DNA from: Rhodoplanes sp. Z2-YC6860
GTDB lineage: Bacteria; Pseudomonadota; Alphaproteobacteria; Rhizobiales; Xanthobacteraceae
Direction: 5' to 3'
Length of the DNA stretch: 64,000 nt
NCBI RefSeq assembly: GCF_001579845.1
Contig: NZ_CP007440.1
Coordinates: 3,370,029-3,434,028 of the forward strand
The notes beneath the pieces were generated by a model. That model was not told the DNA's origin, ran no database searches, and was given only the letters and a program-made list of their open reading frames with translations. Below are positions 1 through 8,748 of the stretch, piece after piece. Each line of letters begins with the position of its first letter. Positions within the stretch are counted from its first letter, which is position 1. A program made the position numbers and the translations under genes.

Positions 1-397
1 GCAGCTCGACAGCGATGGCGTCGAGATGCACGCCTTCCAGGACGCGCGCAACGGACTTGGCATCGCCGGGAAGGCCGTAACCATAAGCGCCGACCGAGCC
101 GGCAAACACCAGCGTGAGCGCGGTCGCGCCATTCTCGAGTTCGTGCAGCGCCTCGGCATTGGCGATGGCGGGATCCGGATGATCGACGCGCGCCTGGACC
201 GACCATGGCCCGCTGCGGGCTGTGACCGGATTGGCGCCTGAGGGTCTTGGATAGAGCGGCTCGATCGGGATGCCGTCATAGGTCCTGGCGATCAGCCGCT
301 CAAACGGCCGGTCCTTGAGCGCGGCGCGCACCAGCTTGAGCCAATCCTCCCGGCTGGCGGGTGGAAACTCGGCGGCGAGGGGCAATTCGTCTGTCAT
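1..397 (-). CDS. mutA: methylmalonyl-CoA mutase small (beta) subunit, N-terminal part, cut by window edge
   Basis: The ATG lies at 397 on the minus strand and the frame stays open for 132 codons to the window start, where it is cut. The product has the features of the non-catalytic MutA subunit: an N-terminal segment with a DWLKLV motif, then a TYDGIPIEPLYPR motif as in the mutase barrel, and later GATALTLVF. The heterodimer interconverts methylmalonyl-CoA and succinyl-CoA with adenosylcobalamin in propionate and polyhydroxyalkanoate metabolism. The rest of the gene, and probably mutB, would lie left of the window. It is divergent from the glycosyltransferase gene to the right. Confidence 0.9.
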   Translation of the reverse strand, partial: MTDELPLAAEFPPASREDWLKLVRAALKDRPFERLIARTYDGIPIEPLYPRPSGANPVTARSGPWSVQARVDHPDPAIANAEALHELENGATALTLVFAGSVGAYGYGLPGDAKSVARVLEGVHLDAIAVEL

Positions 398-431
398 GGC
401 CTCAAAATGCCACGGCGAAGCGGCAGCGCCA

Positions 432-1541
432 ATGCGAACTCCGTCCAACCGAGCAAGAACCGTGCCCTGTTTGTCCCGCCGTCATAAGCGCCTTTTGCGA
501 CTTGGCGGGAGCGGGCCCGCTGGCGCTCTGTCGAGGTCGCTACGGCTGATTTCGCCTTCGGGGAAGTCGCCCGGGCGTGATATCACCGCAAGACGTGATA
601 TCATTTTTTCGAGCCGATTGCCCAGAAGTGACCGGTACGAGCGTGTATTGCCAGAGGAAGTTTTGAACGGTCCCGGTTTGAAATTCGACGATGCGGTTGG
701 TACCACGGCCCGAGGCAGCCGGACTCTGGTCTTTCTGGCCACCTACAACGAACGCTCGAATATCGCAGCGCTGCTGGATGCGATTCTCGCCCTGCCGGTC
801 GCTTGCGACGTGCTGGTCGTCGACGACAATTCGCCCGACGGTACGTCGCGGTTCGTCGCCGAGCGCGCGGCAGCAGATCCTCGCATCCATGTGCTCGTGC
901 GGCCCAAGCGCCTTGGCATCGGTTCGGCGCACCGGCTGGGTTGGCTTCATGCTCGCCGCTTTGGCTACGGCCGTGTCGTCACCATGGATGCCGACATGTC
1001 GCATCAGCCGGCCGATATTCCACGCCTTCTGCGCGCCCTCGACGAGGGCGCCGATGTGGCCTTGGGCTCGCGCTTTGCACCTGGTGGCAAGCTCGATTAC
1101 CAGGGCTGGCGCTTGTTTCTGAGCCGCACGGCCAATTGGCTCGCTCGCAAAAGCCTGGGGCTTTCGCTGAGGGAATACACCAACTCGTTTCGCGCCGCGC
1201 GCCTCGATAAGCTGCCGCTCGGCTTGATCGAGGGACTCACCAACAACGGTTACGGGTTTTTTCTGGCCGAGACAGTCCGCACCGCGCGGCAGGGACTGCG
1301 GGTCGTCGAGATTCCGATCCACTTTCACGACCGCGGCGCCGGCCGCTCCAAGATGCCGAAATTTCAGATCGTTCTCGGGGTTGCGAACCTTCTCTATCTC
1401 GTCTTCGATCGGCGGACCTTCAAGCTCGGTCAAAACGGAAGTGGGGCCCGCTTCGAATGTGTTCACTGTGGCAAGCCATACGTCATCACGATGCACTTAG
1501 GCGCGAGAAAATGCCTTCTCTGCATGCGCGATCATGCCTGA
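432..1541 (+). CDS. DPM1-type polyprenol-phosphate mannosyltransferase-like GT2 with C-terminal zinc-ribbon-like tail
   Basis: A GT2 fold of the dolichol/polyprenol-phosphate mannosyltransferase type begins near 706. Key motifs are ATYNE, DDNSPDGT (about 819-845) and DADMSH (about 987-1004), followed by LGSRF. Such enzymes transfer a sugar from GDP- or UDP-sugar to a lipid carrier at the inner membrane. After the domain there is no membrane segment. Instead there is a short tail with CVHC (from 1458) and CLLC (from 1512), which resembles a zinc ribbon. The start is uncertain: the frame is open upstream into mutA, 432 is the first ATG past it, and TTG codons at 648 or 663 are alternatives. The dehydratase gene follows 42 bp downstream, so both are probably in one operon. 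Confidence 0.75.
   Translation: MRTPSNRARTVPCLSRRHKRLLRLGGSGPAGALSRSLRLISPSGKSPGRDITARRDIIFSSRLPRSDRYERVLPEEVLNGPGLKFDDAVGTTARGSRTLVFLATYNERSNIAALLDAILALPVACDVLVVDDNSPDGTSRFVAERAAADPRIHVLVRPKRLGIGSAHRLGWLHARRFGYGRVVTMDADMSHQPADIPRLLRALDEGADVALGSRFAPGGKLDYQGWRLFLSRTANWLARKSLGLSLREYTNSFRAARLDKLPLGLIEGLTNNGYGFFLAETVRTARQGLRVVEIPIHFHDRGAGRSKMPKFQIVLGVANLLYLVFDRRTFKLGQNGSGARFECVHCGKPYVITMHLGARKCLLCMRDHA
577..605. promoter_or_regulatory. paired GTGATATCA palindromes, candidate operator
   Basis: Two copies of cGTGATATCA lie 19 bp apart. The first (577-586) is the perfect palindrome GTGATATCAC. The second (596-605) ends in T instead of C. They sit upstream of mutA and near the uncertain start of the divergent transferase gene. 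Spacing near two helical turns suggests a cooperative dimer site. The regulator is unknown, and this is inference from sequence symmetry only. Confidence 0.35.
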
Positions 1542-1583
1542 GATGCGCCGGTGCAGATTTTTCGCTGAGTTGCGGGTGACCGG

Positions 1584-2561
1584 ATGAAAACGGCACTGAT
1601 CTGCGGAGTATCCGGCCAGGACGGCGCATATCTGGCGAAGCTCCTGCTTGAAAAGGGCTATCGGGTCATCGGCACGTCACGCGATGCAACGACCGCGAGC
1701 TTTACGAACTTGCAGCGGCTGTCGATCCGGGAGCACGTCGAATGCCAATCGATGGTGCCGAGCAATTTCGACAACGTCATCCAGGCGCTCTCTCGAATCA
1801 GGCCAGACGAGATCTACAATCTGTCCGGCCTGAGCTCTGTCGGGCTTTCGTTCGAGCAACCGATCGAGACGATGGAAAGCGTCGCCAACGCCTCGATCAA
1901 TCTGATGGAGGCCGTCCGGTTCCTGGGCGGTGGCTCCCGCCTCTACAACGCGAGCTCGAGCGAGTGTTTCGGCGACACCGGCGACGAGGCAGCTTGCGAA
2001 GACACGTCGTTTCATCCGCGCAGTCCCTATGCGGTGGCAAAAGCTGCGGCGCACTGGGCCACCGTGAACTATCGCGAGGCCTATGGCCTTTTTGCCAGCA
2101 ACGGCATCCTGTTCAATCACGAGTCACCGCTTCGTCCCGACCGCTTCGTCACCCGGAAGATCATCACGCAGGCCTGCCGCATCAATGCCGACCGGAATCT
2201 GAAATTGCGCTTGGGCAACCTTGATATCGTCCGCGATTGGGGCTGGGCGCCGCAATATGTCGAAGCGATCTGGCGGATCCTGCAGATAGGCACAGCCGAC
2301 GATTTCGTGATCGCCACGGGGGAGGCGCACTCATTGCAGGAGTTCGTCGCGGCCGCATTCGGAGAGCTCGGGCTCGATTGGCGCGAACATGTCGAGCACG
2401 ATGCGGCGCTGATGCGGCCTTCGGATATCGCCCGCAGCAAGGGCAACCCCTCCAAAGCCATAAAGGTGCTTGGCTGGAAACCCAGTTATGGAATGCGCGA
2501 TGTCGTGCGCATGATGCTGCACGCCGAGTTGCATTCCGACGCCGAGGCAGGTCCGATCTGA
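1584..2561 (+). CDS. gmd: GDP-mannose 4,6-dehydratase-like SDR enzyme
   Basis: Extended short-chain dehydrogenase of 325 residues. It opens with GVSGQDGAYLAK, the NAD(P)-binding glycine motif as found in GDP-mannose 4,6-dehydratases. It has SSSECFG and the catalytic YxxxK (YAVAK), then NHESP and FVTRKI, which are typical of that family. The reaction makes GDP-4-keto-6-deoxymannose, precursor of GDP-rhamnose, GDP-fucose or GDP-perosamine for O-antigen or exopolysaccharide. It is slightly shorter than most Gmd proteins. The context of two glycosyltransferase genes supports a surface-polysaccharide role. A related GDP-sugar epimerase or reductase cannot be excluded. Confidence 0.82.
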   Translation: MKTALICGVSGQDGAYLAKLLLEKGYRVIGTSRDATTASFTNLQRLSIREHVECQSMVPSNFDNVIQALSRIRPDEIYNLSGLSSVGLSFEQPIETMESVANASINLMEAVRFLGGGSRLYNASSSECFGDTGDEAACEDTSFHPRSPYAVAKAAAHWATVNYREAYGLFASNGILFNHESPLRPDRFVTRKIITQACRINADRNLKLRLGNLDIVRDWGWAPQYVEAIWRILQIGTADDFVIATGEAHSLQEFVAAAFGELGLDWREHVEHDAALMRPSDIARSKGNPSKAIKVLGWKPSYGMRDVVRMMLHAELHSDAEAGPI

Positions 2562-2571
2562 CGCCTGCGTC

Positions 2572-4746
2572 TCAATCCATCCGGATCGAATATGCCTCGG
2601 CGCTCAGGCTCAGATTGGGCGAGTAGAAGGGGTCGTTTTTCAGAAGATCGCCATATCGTTGCAGCATGGTTTTCGCTTCGCGGTTGAAACGGGCGATCTT
2701 GTCGGGGGTGTGATCGGACCCACGCGTTGCGGACTCCAGATGGATAAGCTTGGCGAAGGGCGTGATGACGTTCCGGTAGCCGTGCAACTGGACTTTGATA
2801 CACAGATCGATGTCATTGAACGCGACCGCCAGATCCTGCGCATCGAGCCCGCCGACTTCGAAGAACGTCGACCTCCGCAACATCATGCAGGCGCCGGTCA
2901 CGGCCGAACAGTTCGACGCCGCAAGCAATCGGCCGAAATAGCCCGGATCACCTTCGCCGTAACGCAGGAAGACATGACCGGCCACCCCGCCCATTCCGAG
3001 CACGACGCCGGCATGTTGAATCGTGCGGTTGGGATAAAGCAGCAACGCGCCCACGCATCCGATCTCGGGCACACAGGCGAAGCTCAGCATTTCATCAAGC
3101 CAGTCTTCGGCGATGACCTCGGTATCGTTGTTCAAAAGACAAAGATACTCGCCATCGGCGGCCACTGCAGCGACGTTGTTAAGCCGTGAATAGTTGAACG
3201 GCCGGTCGTCGTCGAGAATCCTGATATTCGGCGTGGACTTCAGCCGGTCGATAAGTTCCAAAGTGCTGCTATCCGAGGATCCATTGTTCACCAGGATCAC
3301 TTCGAAATTCTTGTATGACGTCATACTGAAGATCGACGCGACGCATCGTTCAAGCAGGTCGGCTTGGTCGCGGAAGGGGATGAGGATCGAGACCTTCGGC
3401 AGCACGCGAGGAAGCGCGCGCCGGACGCGGTACGTTGCGTCGGCAACCTGGGTAACGTCAGCGTCGATGCCGCTACGTTTGAGGTGTTCGGTCAGCGCAA
3501 GCTTGCCGGCCTTGATGGCGTAAGGCTTGTAGCCGATGTTGAGCGCAGTGGACCCCACCACCATTCGCCAATGATAGAGAATGAGCGGGATGTGATGGAT
3601 GGACGACTCGTTCAAGACCTCCAGACTGCGAAGGATCAGGTCGTAGTCCTGCGCGCCGTCATAGACGCTGCGCCAGCCGCCGACCTTTCGAACCGTGTCG
3701 GCATGATGCGTCGTCAGGTGGTTGATGTAGTTCGAGGAATAAAATAGCTCGCGGGAGAAGCGCTGCGGCTTGAAAAACGGCGCCGAGCGGATTTCGCCCC
3801 AGGCGTCGACTTTGTCCTCGTCGGAAGTCAACAGGCGGCAATCCGGATGCGCCGCCAGATACCGCGAGCAGGCTTCGATGGCCTCCGGCGCCAGCAGATC
3901 GTCGTGATCGAGGCAGGTCACGAACGCCGCAGTTGATTGCGCAAATGCCATATTGGTGGCCGCTGAAATACCGCCGCGCCTCGCCGAATACTGCACGCGG
4001 ATTCGGCTGTCCTTGCGCGCTGCCCTTTCCAGGATCTGCCGGATCTCGGGATTTTCCGAAGCGTCGTCGGCGATGGACAGTGTCCAGTTCGGGGAGGTCT
4101 GCGCGCGGACGGAGTCGAGCGCATCTTTCAGGTGCTGCGGCTGCGGGTCGCAGACCGGCATCAGAATTGAAATCGTGGGATACTCTTTCGCGTTCTCTAC
4201 GCTCAACAGGAATGAACTGACCAGAGCCTGTTCGTGACTCTCGATCCACTGCTGATAGATTTCTTTTTCTCCCGAGAAGCGCGCCGGCGCAGGAAATTCG
4301 AACGAGATGATGAATGGCTCGGTCGGCCTGTGGAAATACAACAGGAATTTCTTGAATCGGGTGAGCGCGCCTTTGCGGAGCGAGTGCCATACGTATTCGA
4401 TCAGGGCAATCGGGCGATAGGTGACGACGAGATCGTCGGACAGGCCGCGAACGAGGGTCGCATGAATTTCGACACTTGCGACCCGCGGCGAGAGATAGAG
4501 GTAACAGGAAAAGTGATGGCTCGGGGCGAGGCCTTCAAACGAGCATAGGCATTTTGGCGGCGTGGCTGCATCGAACGCGTCAATGCGAATTCGTTCCAGC
4601 GCCTGCCGCGCAGAAACGATCTTGAAGCGAACCCATCCGCTGGCATTTCCGTTGCCAACCGGAAGGGCTACTTTATGGACGGCTTGTATGTCCGGCGTCG
4701 CGGAAGCCCCCGCATCGGTCGGTAACGCAATCGTTTTCCAAGTCAT
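2572..4746 (-). CDS. two-domain GT2 glycosyltransferase, surface polysaccharide
   Basis: A 724-residue protein with two family-2 glycosyltransferase domains in tandem. Residues 1-190 form an N-terminal region without clear family. Domain 1 starts near 192 (ISILMPV) and has a DHDD metal-binding motif at 280-283. Domain 2 starts near 452 (VSILIPF) and has LNNDTEV near 538-544. This architecture is common in O-antigen and exopolysaccharide rhamnosyl- or mannosyltransferases acting in the cytosol. The gene is convergent with gmd, with only 10 bp between stops. The sugar specificity cannot be read from sequence. Confidence 0.85.
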   Translation of the reverse strand: MTWKTIALPTDAGASATPDIQAVHKVALPVGNGNASGWVRFKIVSARQALERIRIDAFDAATPPKCLCSFEGLAPSHHFSCYLYLSPRVASVEIHATLVRGLSDDLVVTYRPIALIEYVWHSLRKGALTRFKKFLLYFHRPTEPFIISFEFPAPARFSGEKEIYQQWIESHEQALVSSFLLSVENAKEYPTISILMPVCDPQPQHLKDALDSVRAQTSPNWTLSIADDASENPEIRQILERAARKDSRIRVQYSARRGGISAATNMAFAQSTAAFVTCLDHDDLLAPEAIEACSRYLAAHPDCRLLTSDEDKVDAWGEIRSAPFFKPQRFSRELFYSSNYINHLTTHHADTVRKVGGWRSVYDGAQDYDLILRSLEVLNESSIHHIPLILYHWRMVVGSTALNIGYKPYAIKAGKLALTEHLKRSGIDADVTQVADATYRVRRALPRVLPKVSILIPFRDQADLLERCVASIFSMTSYKNFEVILVNNGSSDSSTLELIDRLKSTPNIRILDDDRPFNYSRLNNVAAVAADGEYLCLLNNDTEVIAEDWLDEMLSFACVPEIGCVGALLLYPNRTIQHAGVVLGMGGVAGHVFLRYGEGDPGYFGRLLAASNCSAVTGACMMLRRSTFFEVGGLDAQDLAVAFNDIDLCIKVQLHGYRNVITPFAKLIHLESATRGSDHTPDKIARFNREAKTMLQRYGDLLKNDPFYSPNLSLSAEAYSIRMD

Positions 4747-5394
4747 TTAAAAGCTATGGGCGGGGTCGCGTTTCGGCCGAATAACAGCATCAAGATCATT
4801 GTCGCAAAGCAGTTGCAACCTGAAATATGGCGCATTTCGCGAGGCGTGCGCCAGCCGGATCTGGAGGGGCCATTAGGGATCGAGGCTCGCGTCTTGGTCC
4901 GCCCGGCGGACGGGTCGAATTTACGGAGCCACTGACCCGGTTGGGGTTCTCACAAACTCGCTGCCGGTTGCCCGCTGTGCCTTGCCTTCAAGGAGCAGTC
5001 GGGTTCCGGACTGGCGCGCCTCCTTCGGGTTGTGACACCGGTCGCTGTGGATAGCGAAGATTGACACGTCCGCCGCGGACGGCATCCTCCATTCATGGGA
5101 ATCAGAAGTTATTTCAAGGGCGGCCAGCTGGCCCGCATGAGCAATGGGACCTACTGCATCATTCGGGACCTGGGGCTCGTCAAAGGCGGCAAGGGATTGC
5201 GGCACCATGAATGTCTTCTGCGAATTCCTAGCGTGCTTTCGAGCCTGGTCGCGGCGGTCTGGCCCAGGCGCCTTCGCTCGGAACTCGCCCAGGCGTCCAA
5301 CCCTGTAAGCCGTCAAGCTTGTCTGTAGCGACATCCCGGCCCTTGTGCTGCGGACAGTACGTTGTGAAAAGACGAGATGCCCGCCGCGGCTTGG
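4747..5394. other. intergenic, no convincing gene
   Basis: About 650 bp between two minus-strand genes. Open frames exist on both strands (for example a 77-codon plus-strand frame from 5095 and a 137-codon minus-strand frame ending at 4921). None has a good ribosome-binding site or a recognisable product. The promoter of the GT2 gene should lie near 4750-4850. Confidence 0.5.
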
Positions 5395-5949
5395 TTATCT
5401 TCGGGCCGGGGTGAAGCAGCGTTCAACCATCTGATGGCTGAAGCGACTGTCGAAGATCCCGCCAGCGTAGGCGAAAGACACCTTGCTGGTCTCATTGCCT
5501 TCCTTGAGAATCATCGCGATGGCGCAATCGCACGCGCTCTTCTGCTCTTGGGTGGTTTTGAGTTTAAGATTCACGGCATACCGTTTGGCGTAACAAGCCT
5601 CCTTCACGATCCCGTGCAGGCGCTGTTCGGTTTCAAGGCCGCCTTCCTTGATGCGTTCTTCGAGCGCCTGCGTGCTGCAGCCGCCGCGAACTTCCGACAA
5701 TGCGGCCGTGGCCCATGGTCCGCGCCGGAGCTTCTTACCTTGCGCGATCAGGTCGTTGGTTGCACACACGCACCAATGATGCTGGTAGCTTGCATCGACG
5801 AAGGGCTTTCGCTTCTGATGTTCGCATTGCGCGATGAAGGCCTCACGCACGGGCGCTTTCGGCTTTCCGTAGGACAAAAAGGCGAGCGCGACTGCAACGA
5901 CGGTCCCGGCCTCGAACAGGCGATTTCGCCCCCCATGCACAATCGGCAT
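5395..5949 (-). CDS. hypothetical exported or membrane-anchored protein with several cysteines
   Basis: The ATG at 5949 is preceded by GGAGGTG at good spacing, which decides the start over the longer open frame. The 184-residue product has an N-terminal hydrophobic stretch (about residues 12-25), then a basic region with about seven cysteines, including a CxC pair near the middle and another near the C-terminal third. It looks like a small periplasmic or anchored protein. I do not recognise a family. It stands alone, between intergenic DNA and the acyl-CoA ligase gene. Confidence 0.6.
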   Translation of the reverse strand: MPIVHGGRNRLFEAGTVVAVALAFLSYGKPKAPVREAFIAQCEHQKRKPFVDASYQHHWCVCATNDLIAQGKKLRRGPWATAALSEVRGGCSTQALEERIKEGGLETEQRLHGIVKEACYAKRYAVNLKLKTTQEQKSACDCAIAMILKEGNETSKVSFAYAGGIFDSRFSHQMVERCFTPARR

Positions 5950-6145
5950 GAGCACCTCCAACCAAAATGCCCCCGCATGGCGCACGCCCGGTCGAACCGG
6001 CGTGGATCGAGCGCGACGCGTGAACGGCAGCAAGCCATGAACGAAGCCATGGCGTCAAATGAAGGCTTGGAAAAACCTCCGGATCATTGGTTCGCGCGCG
6101 CTCGTGCGTTCCGTGTTGTCCGAGACCGGGAGAAGAGTGCGGTTT

Positions 6146-7783
6146 TCATCCGCCGCGGAGCGCGCGACGGTCAATCTTCATCAGAGTGGTGCGGGGCAAC
6201 TGGTCGAGCACAATGAAGGATTCCGGCACCTTATAGGAGCCGAGCGGGGTCACCGCTGCGCGCAACTCGTCGAGCAGGGCCGGCGTTTCGGGGTGGCCGT
6301 CGCGCAGCACCAGGTAGGCGCGGGGCTTGGTCAAGCCGGCGGCATCCTCGAACGCCACCACCGCAGCCTCGCGCACGGCCGGATGCGAGGTCAGCGCGGC
6401 CTCGATATCGATCGGCGAGACCCATAGGCCTTTGACCTTGAACAGATCGTTGTTGCGGCCGCTGAACCAGAAGAAGCCTTCATCGTCGAACATCAAATTG
6501 TCGCCGGTCCGCGTCCAGTCGCCGACGAAGGTCTCCCGCGATTTGTCGTATTTGCGCCAATAGAAAAAGCAGGCCGTCCGGCTTTTGATCCAGGCTTCGC
6601 CGGGGGTATCCGGCTCGGTGACGTCGTGGCCTTCGGCGGACACGAGCCGCACCTCATAGCCGAACACCGGCTTGCCGAGACTGCCGCGCTTGAACTCCTT
6701 CGGGCGGTTGGCAATCCATTCGTAGGTGATCTCCGAGCTGCCGATCGAATCGAACAGCTCGACGCCGGTGAGATTCTGGAAGCGCTCGAACATCTCCGGC
6801 GGCATCTTTTCCGACGCGCTGATCACGAGCTTCAGCCCTGGGAGTTTTTCCGGCGTGCCGCTCCTGGTGAGATGCTCGATCACGTTCTTCAGCACCGTCG
6901 GCACGGTGATCAGCTTGGTCACGGCGCGGTCGCGAAGTGTCGCGAGAACGATGTCCGGCGTTGGTGGGCGCCGGTCGATCACCGCCGTGCCGCCCCAATA
7001 GAGCGGGATCAGCACGCCCGGCCAGAGGCCGTGCGTGAAATACTTTTTCGATGTGGCGAACACGACATCATCGGCGTCGTACTCCCAGAACGCGCCCTGG
7101 CGATGCGGAATCAGGACGAAGTCGTGGGCGAGGTGAGTGATGCCTTTGGCGGTTCCGGTCGTGCCGCCGGAATAGAACATATAGATCACATCGTTGAAGT
7201 GCCGCGTGTAAGGTTCGACAGGCGCGGCACGGACCATTGCCGCTTCAAGCGACACGACGGAGAGTTCGGGAAGCATCTTGGCCAGATCGCCGGCCGGTCC
7301 GCGCACCAAAACGGAGCGCAGCGACGGCGGCAGTGCGGACGCGATTTCGACAAGCTTCGGCAACTGCTCGCTGTCGATGTAAAGCATGCGCGCGGCGGTG
7401 TCGGTCAGGAAGTAAAGCAGGTCTTTCGGCTTGTAGAGATCGGACACCACGGCCGGGACGGCGCCGAGGTCGATGGCGCCAAGCCAGGTTGCGACGTAGT
7501 CGAGGCTGTCGGTGCCAAACAGCAGCAGGCGGGACTCCGGCGTGAGGCCCGTGGCAGCCAGGGCGCCGGCGTTGCGCCGCACGAGCTGCCTCAAAGCGCT
7601 GTAGCTGACAGGAACGCCATCGGCGATCAGTGCCGGCTTGTCCTCAATTGGCGTCCCTAGATGCCGGCCGATCAGCGTGTCGACCGGATTGATCCATTCA
7701 GGAACCTCGGGGTCGCGCCACGCGCGCCAGTCGGCCGAATAGATGGTGTCGTCATAGGGTGTCGGAACGCGGTCGATCGGCAT
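6146..7783 (-). CDS. benzoate-CoA ligase-like acyl-CoA synthetase (ANL superfamily)
   Basis: 545 residues, normal for the family. The AMP-binding P-loop YSGGTTGTAKG is at about 204-214. Later come SASEKMP, DSIGSSE, a TGDN motif and the hinge region GRNNDLFKVKGLWVSP. The conserved lysine near the C-terminus is present (K536). The enzyme activates a carboxylic acid to an acyl-AMP and then the CoA thioester. Overall similarity is to the benzoate or 4-hydroxybenzoate ligase branch, so an aromatic acid is a reasonable guess. The frame stays open upstream of the chosen ATG, into folK. It lies just downstream of folK on the same strand, though the functions look unrelated. Confidence 0.8.
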   Translation of the reverse strand: MPIDRVPTPYDDTIYSADWRAWRDPEVPEWINPVDTLIGRHLGTPIEDKPALIADGVPVSYSALRQLVRRNAGALAATGLTPESRLLLFGTDSLDYVATWLGAIDLGAVPAVVSDLYKPKDLLYFLTDTAARMLYIDSEQLPKLVEIASALPPSLRSVLVRGPAGDLAKMLPELSVVSLEAAMVRAAPVEPYTRHFNDVIYMFYSGGTTGTAKGITHLAHDFVLIPHRQGAFWEYDADDVVFATSKKYFTHGLWPGVLIPLYWGGTAVIDRRPPTPDIVLATLRDRAVTKLITVPTVLKNVIEHLTRSGTPEKLPGLKLVISASEKMPPEMFERFQNLTGVELFDSIGSSEITYEWIANRPKEFKRGSLGKPVFGYEVRLVSAEGHDVTEPDTPGEAWIKSRTACFFYWRKYDKSRETFVGDWTRTGDNLMFDDEGFFWFSGRNNDLFKVKGLWVSPIDIEAALTSHPAVREAAVVAFEDAAGLTKPRAYLVLRDGHPETPALLDELRAAVTPLGSYKVPESFIVLDQLPRTTLMKIDRRALRGG

Positions 7784-7850
7784 CGGGGGTGATCCTAGGT
7801 GCGATGGCTTTGCCGAGGAACAGCCATTCGTCATGGATGGGAATGCGGCT

Positions 7851-8348
7851 TCAAGACGCTGCGGGCGGTCCCAGTTTCTCGATGCCGCTTTGATCCAGGC
7901 GGGCGAGCGCGTCGGCAATCGATACGCCTGCAATCCGCCGCTCCGGCACGATCTCGGCGAGTGGCACCAGTACGAAAGCGCGCTCCAGCGCGCGAGGGTG
8001 CGGCAGCGTCAAGGCCGGCGTGTTCTGTGTGACACCCTCGTAGTCGATCAGATCGATGTCCAGCGTGCGCGGACCCCAGCGCCGCTCCCTGCTGCGGTCG
8101 CGGCCGAACTGCCGTTCGACGGCCTGTGCGCGCGCCAGCAGATCGAGCGGGGGCAGGGTGGTGTCCGCAACGATCGCGCGATTGACGAAAGGGGGCTGAT
8201 CGGCGACGCCCCAGGGCGGCGTGCGGTAGTCCGACGAGCGGGCGATCAGACGGACCGCGGCTCCGTCGCACAACGCCGCGATGGCGCGGTCGAGCGTATC
8301 GCGGACATCACCGACATTGCCGCCAAGCGCGATCAGCGCCTCAGGCAT
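7851..8348 (-). CDS. folK: 2-amino-4-hydroxy-6-hydroxymethyldihydropteridine diphosphokinase
   Basis: HPPK transfers pyrophosphate from ATP to 6-hydroxymethyl-7,8-dihydropterin, the step before dihydropteroate synthase. The 165-residue protein has the family pattern: ALGGNVGD at the N-terminus, SSDYRTPPWG, FVNRAI, the R-x-x-RWGPRTLDIDLI signature and LPHPRALERAFVLVPL. The start at 8348 gives a normal N-terminus. A GTG at 8381 would add 11 residues encoded by a tandem 12-bp repeat and would overlap folB. It is the third gene of folP-folB-folK. Confidence 0.95.
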   Translation of the reverse strand: MPEALIALGGNVGDVRDTLDRAIAALCDGAAVRLIARSSDYRTPPWGVADQPPFVNRAIVADTTLPPLDLLARAQAVERQFGRDRSRERRWGPRTLDIDLIDYEGVTQNTPALTLPHPRALERAFVLVPLAEIVPERRIAGVSIADALARLDQSGIEKLGPPAAS

Positions 8349-8364
8349 TGCTCTATCCTTGGCT

Positions 8365-8748
8365 CTATCCTTGGCGCTCACGGCGGATCGAGACGCCGAC
8401 GTCGTCGAAGGTCGCAGCGATCGGCGCGTGCGGCTTGTGGATCGTGACGCGGATCGCCATCACCTGCCTGAAACGCTCCAGCACCGCATCGGCCACAGCG
8501 CCCGCAGCGGCCTCCACCAGCCGGTAGCGTTTGGCGCAGAACGCGGCGCTCGCCACCAGCACCACCTGATCGTAGCCCACCGTATCGGCGAGTTTGTCGC
8601 TGCGCGAGGCTTCGGTGAGGTCGATATCGAGCACGAGATCGAGCGTGAAGGTCTGGCCGACCTTGGCCTCGTGCTGCATGACGCCATGGTAGGCGTGCAG
8701 CGCCAGGCCGGAGACGAAGACGTGGTCCAGGGCGCTGCGCTCGCTCAT
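8365..8748 (-). CDS. folB: dihydroneopterin aldolase
   Basis: 127 residues, family-typical. It has GLALHAYHGVMQHE near the N-terminus, with the glutamate and the FTLDLVLDIDL strand expected of FolB, and a C-terminal RVTIHKPHAPI motif. It cleaves dihydroneopterin to 6-hydroxymethyl-dihydropterin and glycolaldehyde in the cytosol. Its ATG overlaps the folP stop by 4 bp, which indicates translational coupling in a folP-folB-folK operon. Confidence 0.95.
   Translation of the reverse strand: MSERSALDHVFVSGLALHAYHGVMQHEAKVGQTFTLDLVLDIDLTEASRSDKLADTVGYDQVVLVASAAFCAKRYRLVEAAAGAVADAVLERFRQVMAIRVTIHKPHAPIAATFDDVGVSIRRERQG

Noticed and set aside
4921-5334. 137-codon minus-strand frame in the intergenic region
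   Set aside because: No ribosome-binding site, no domain, and composition unlike a typical protein.
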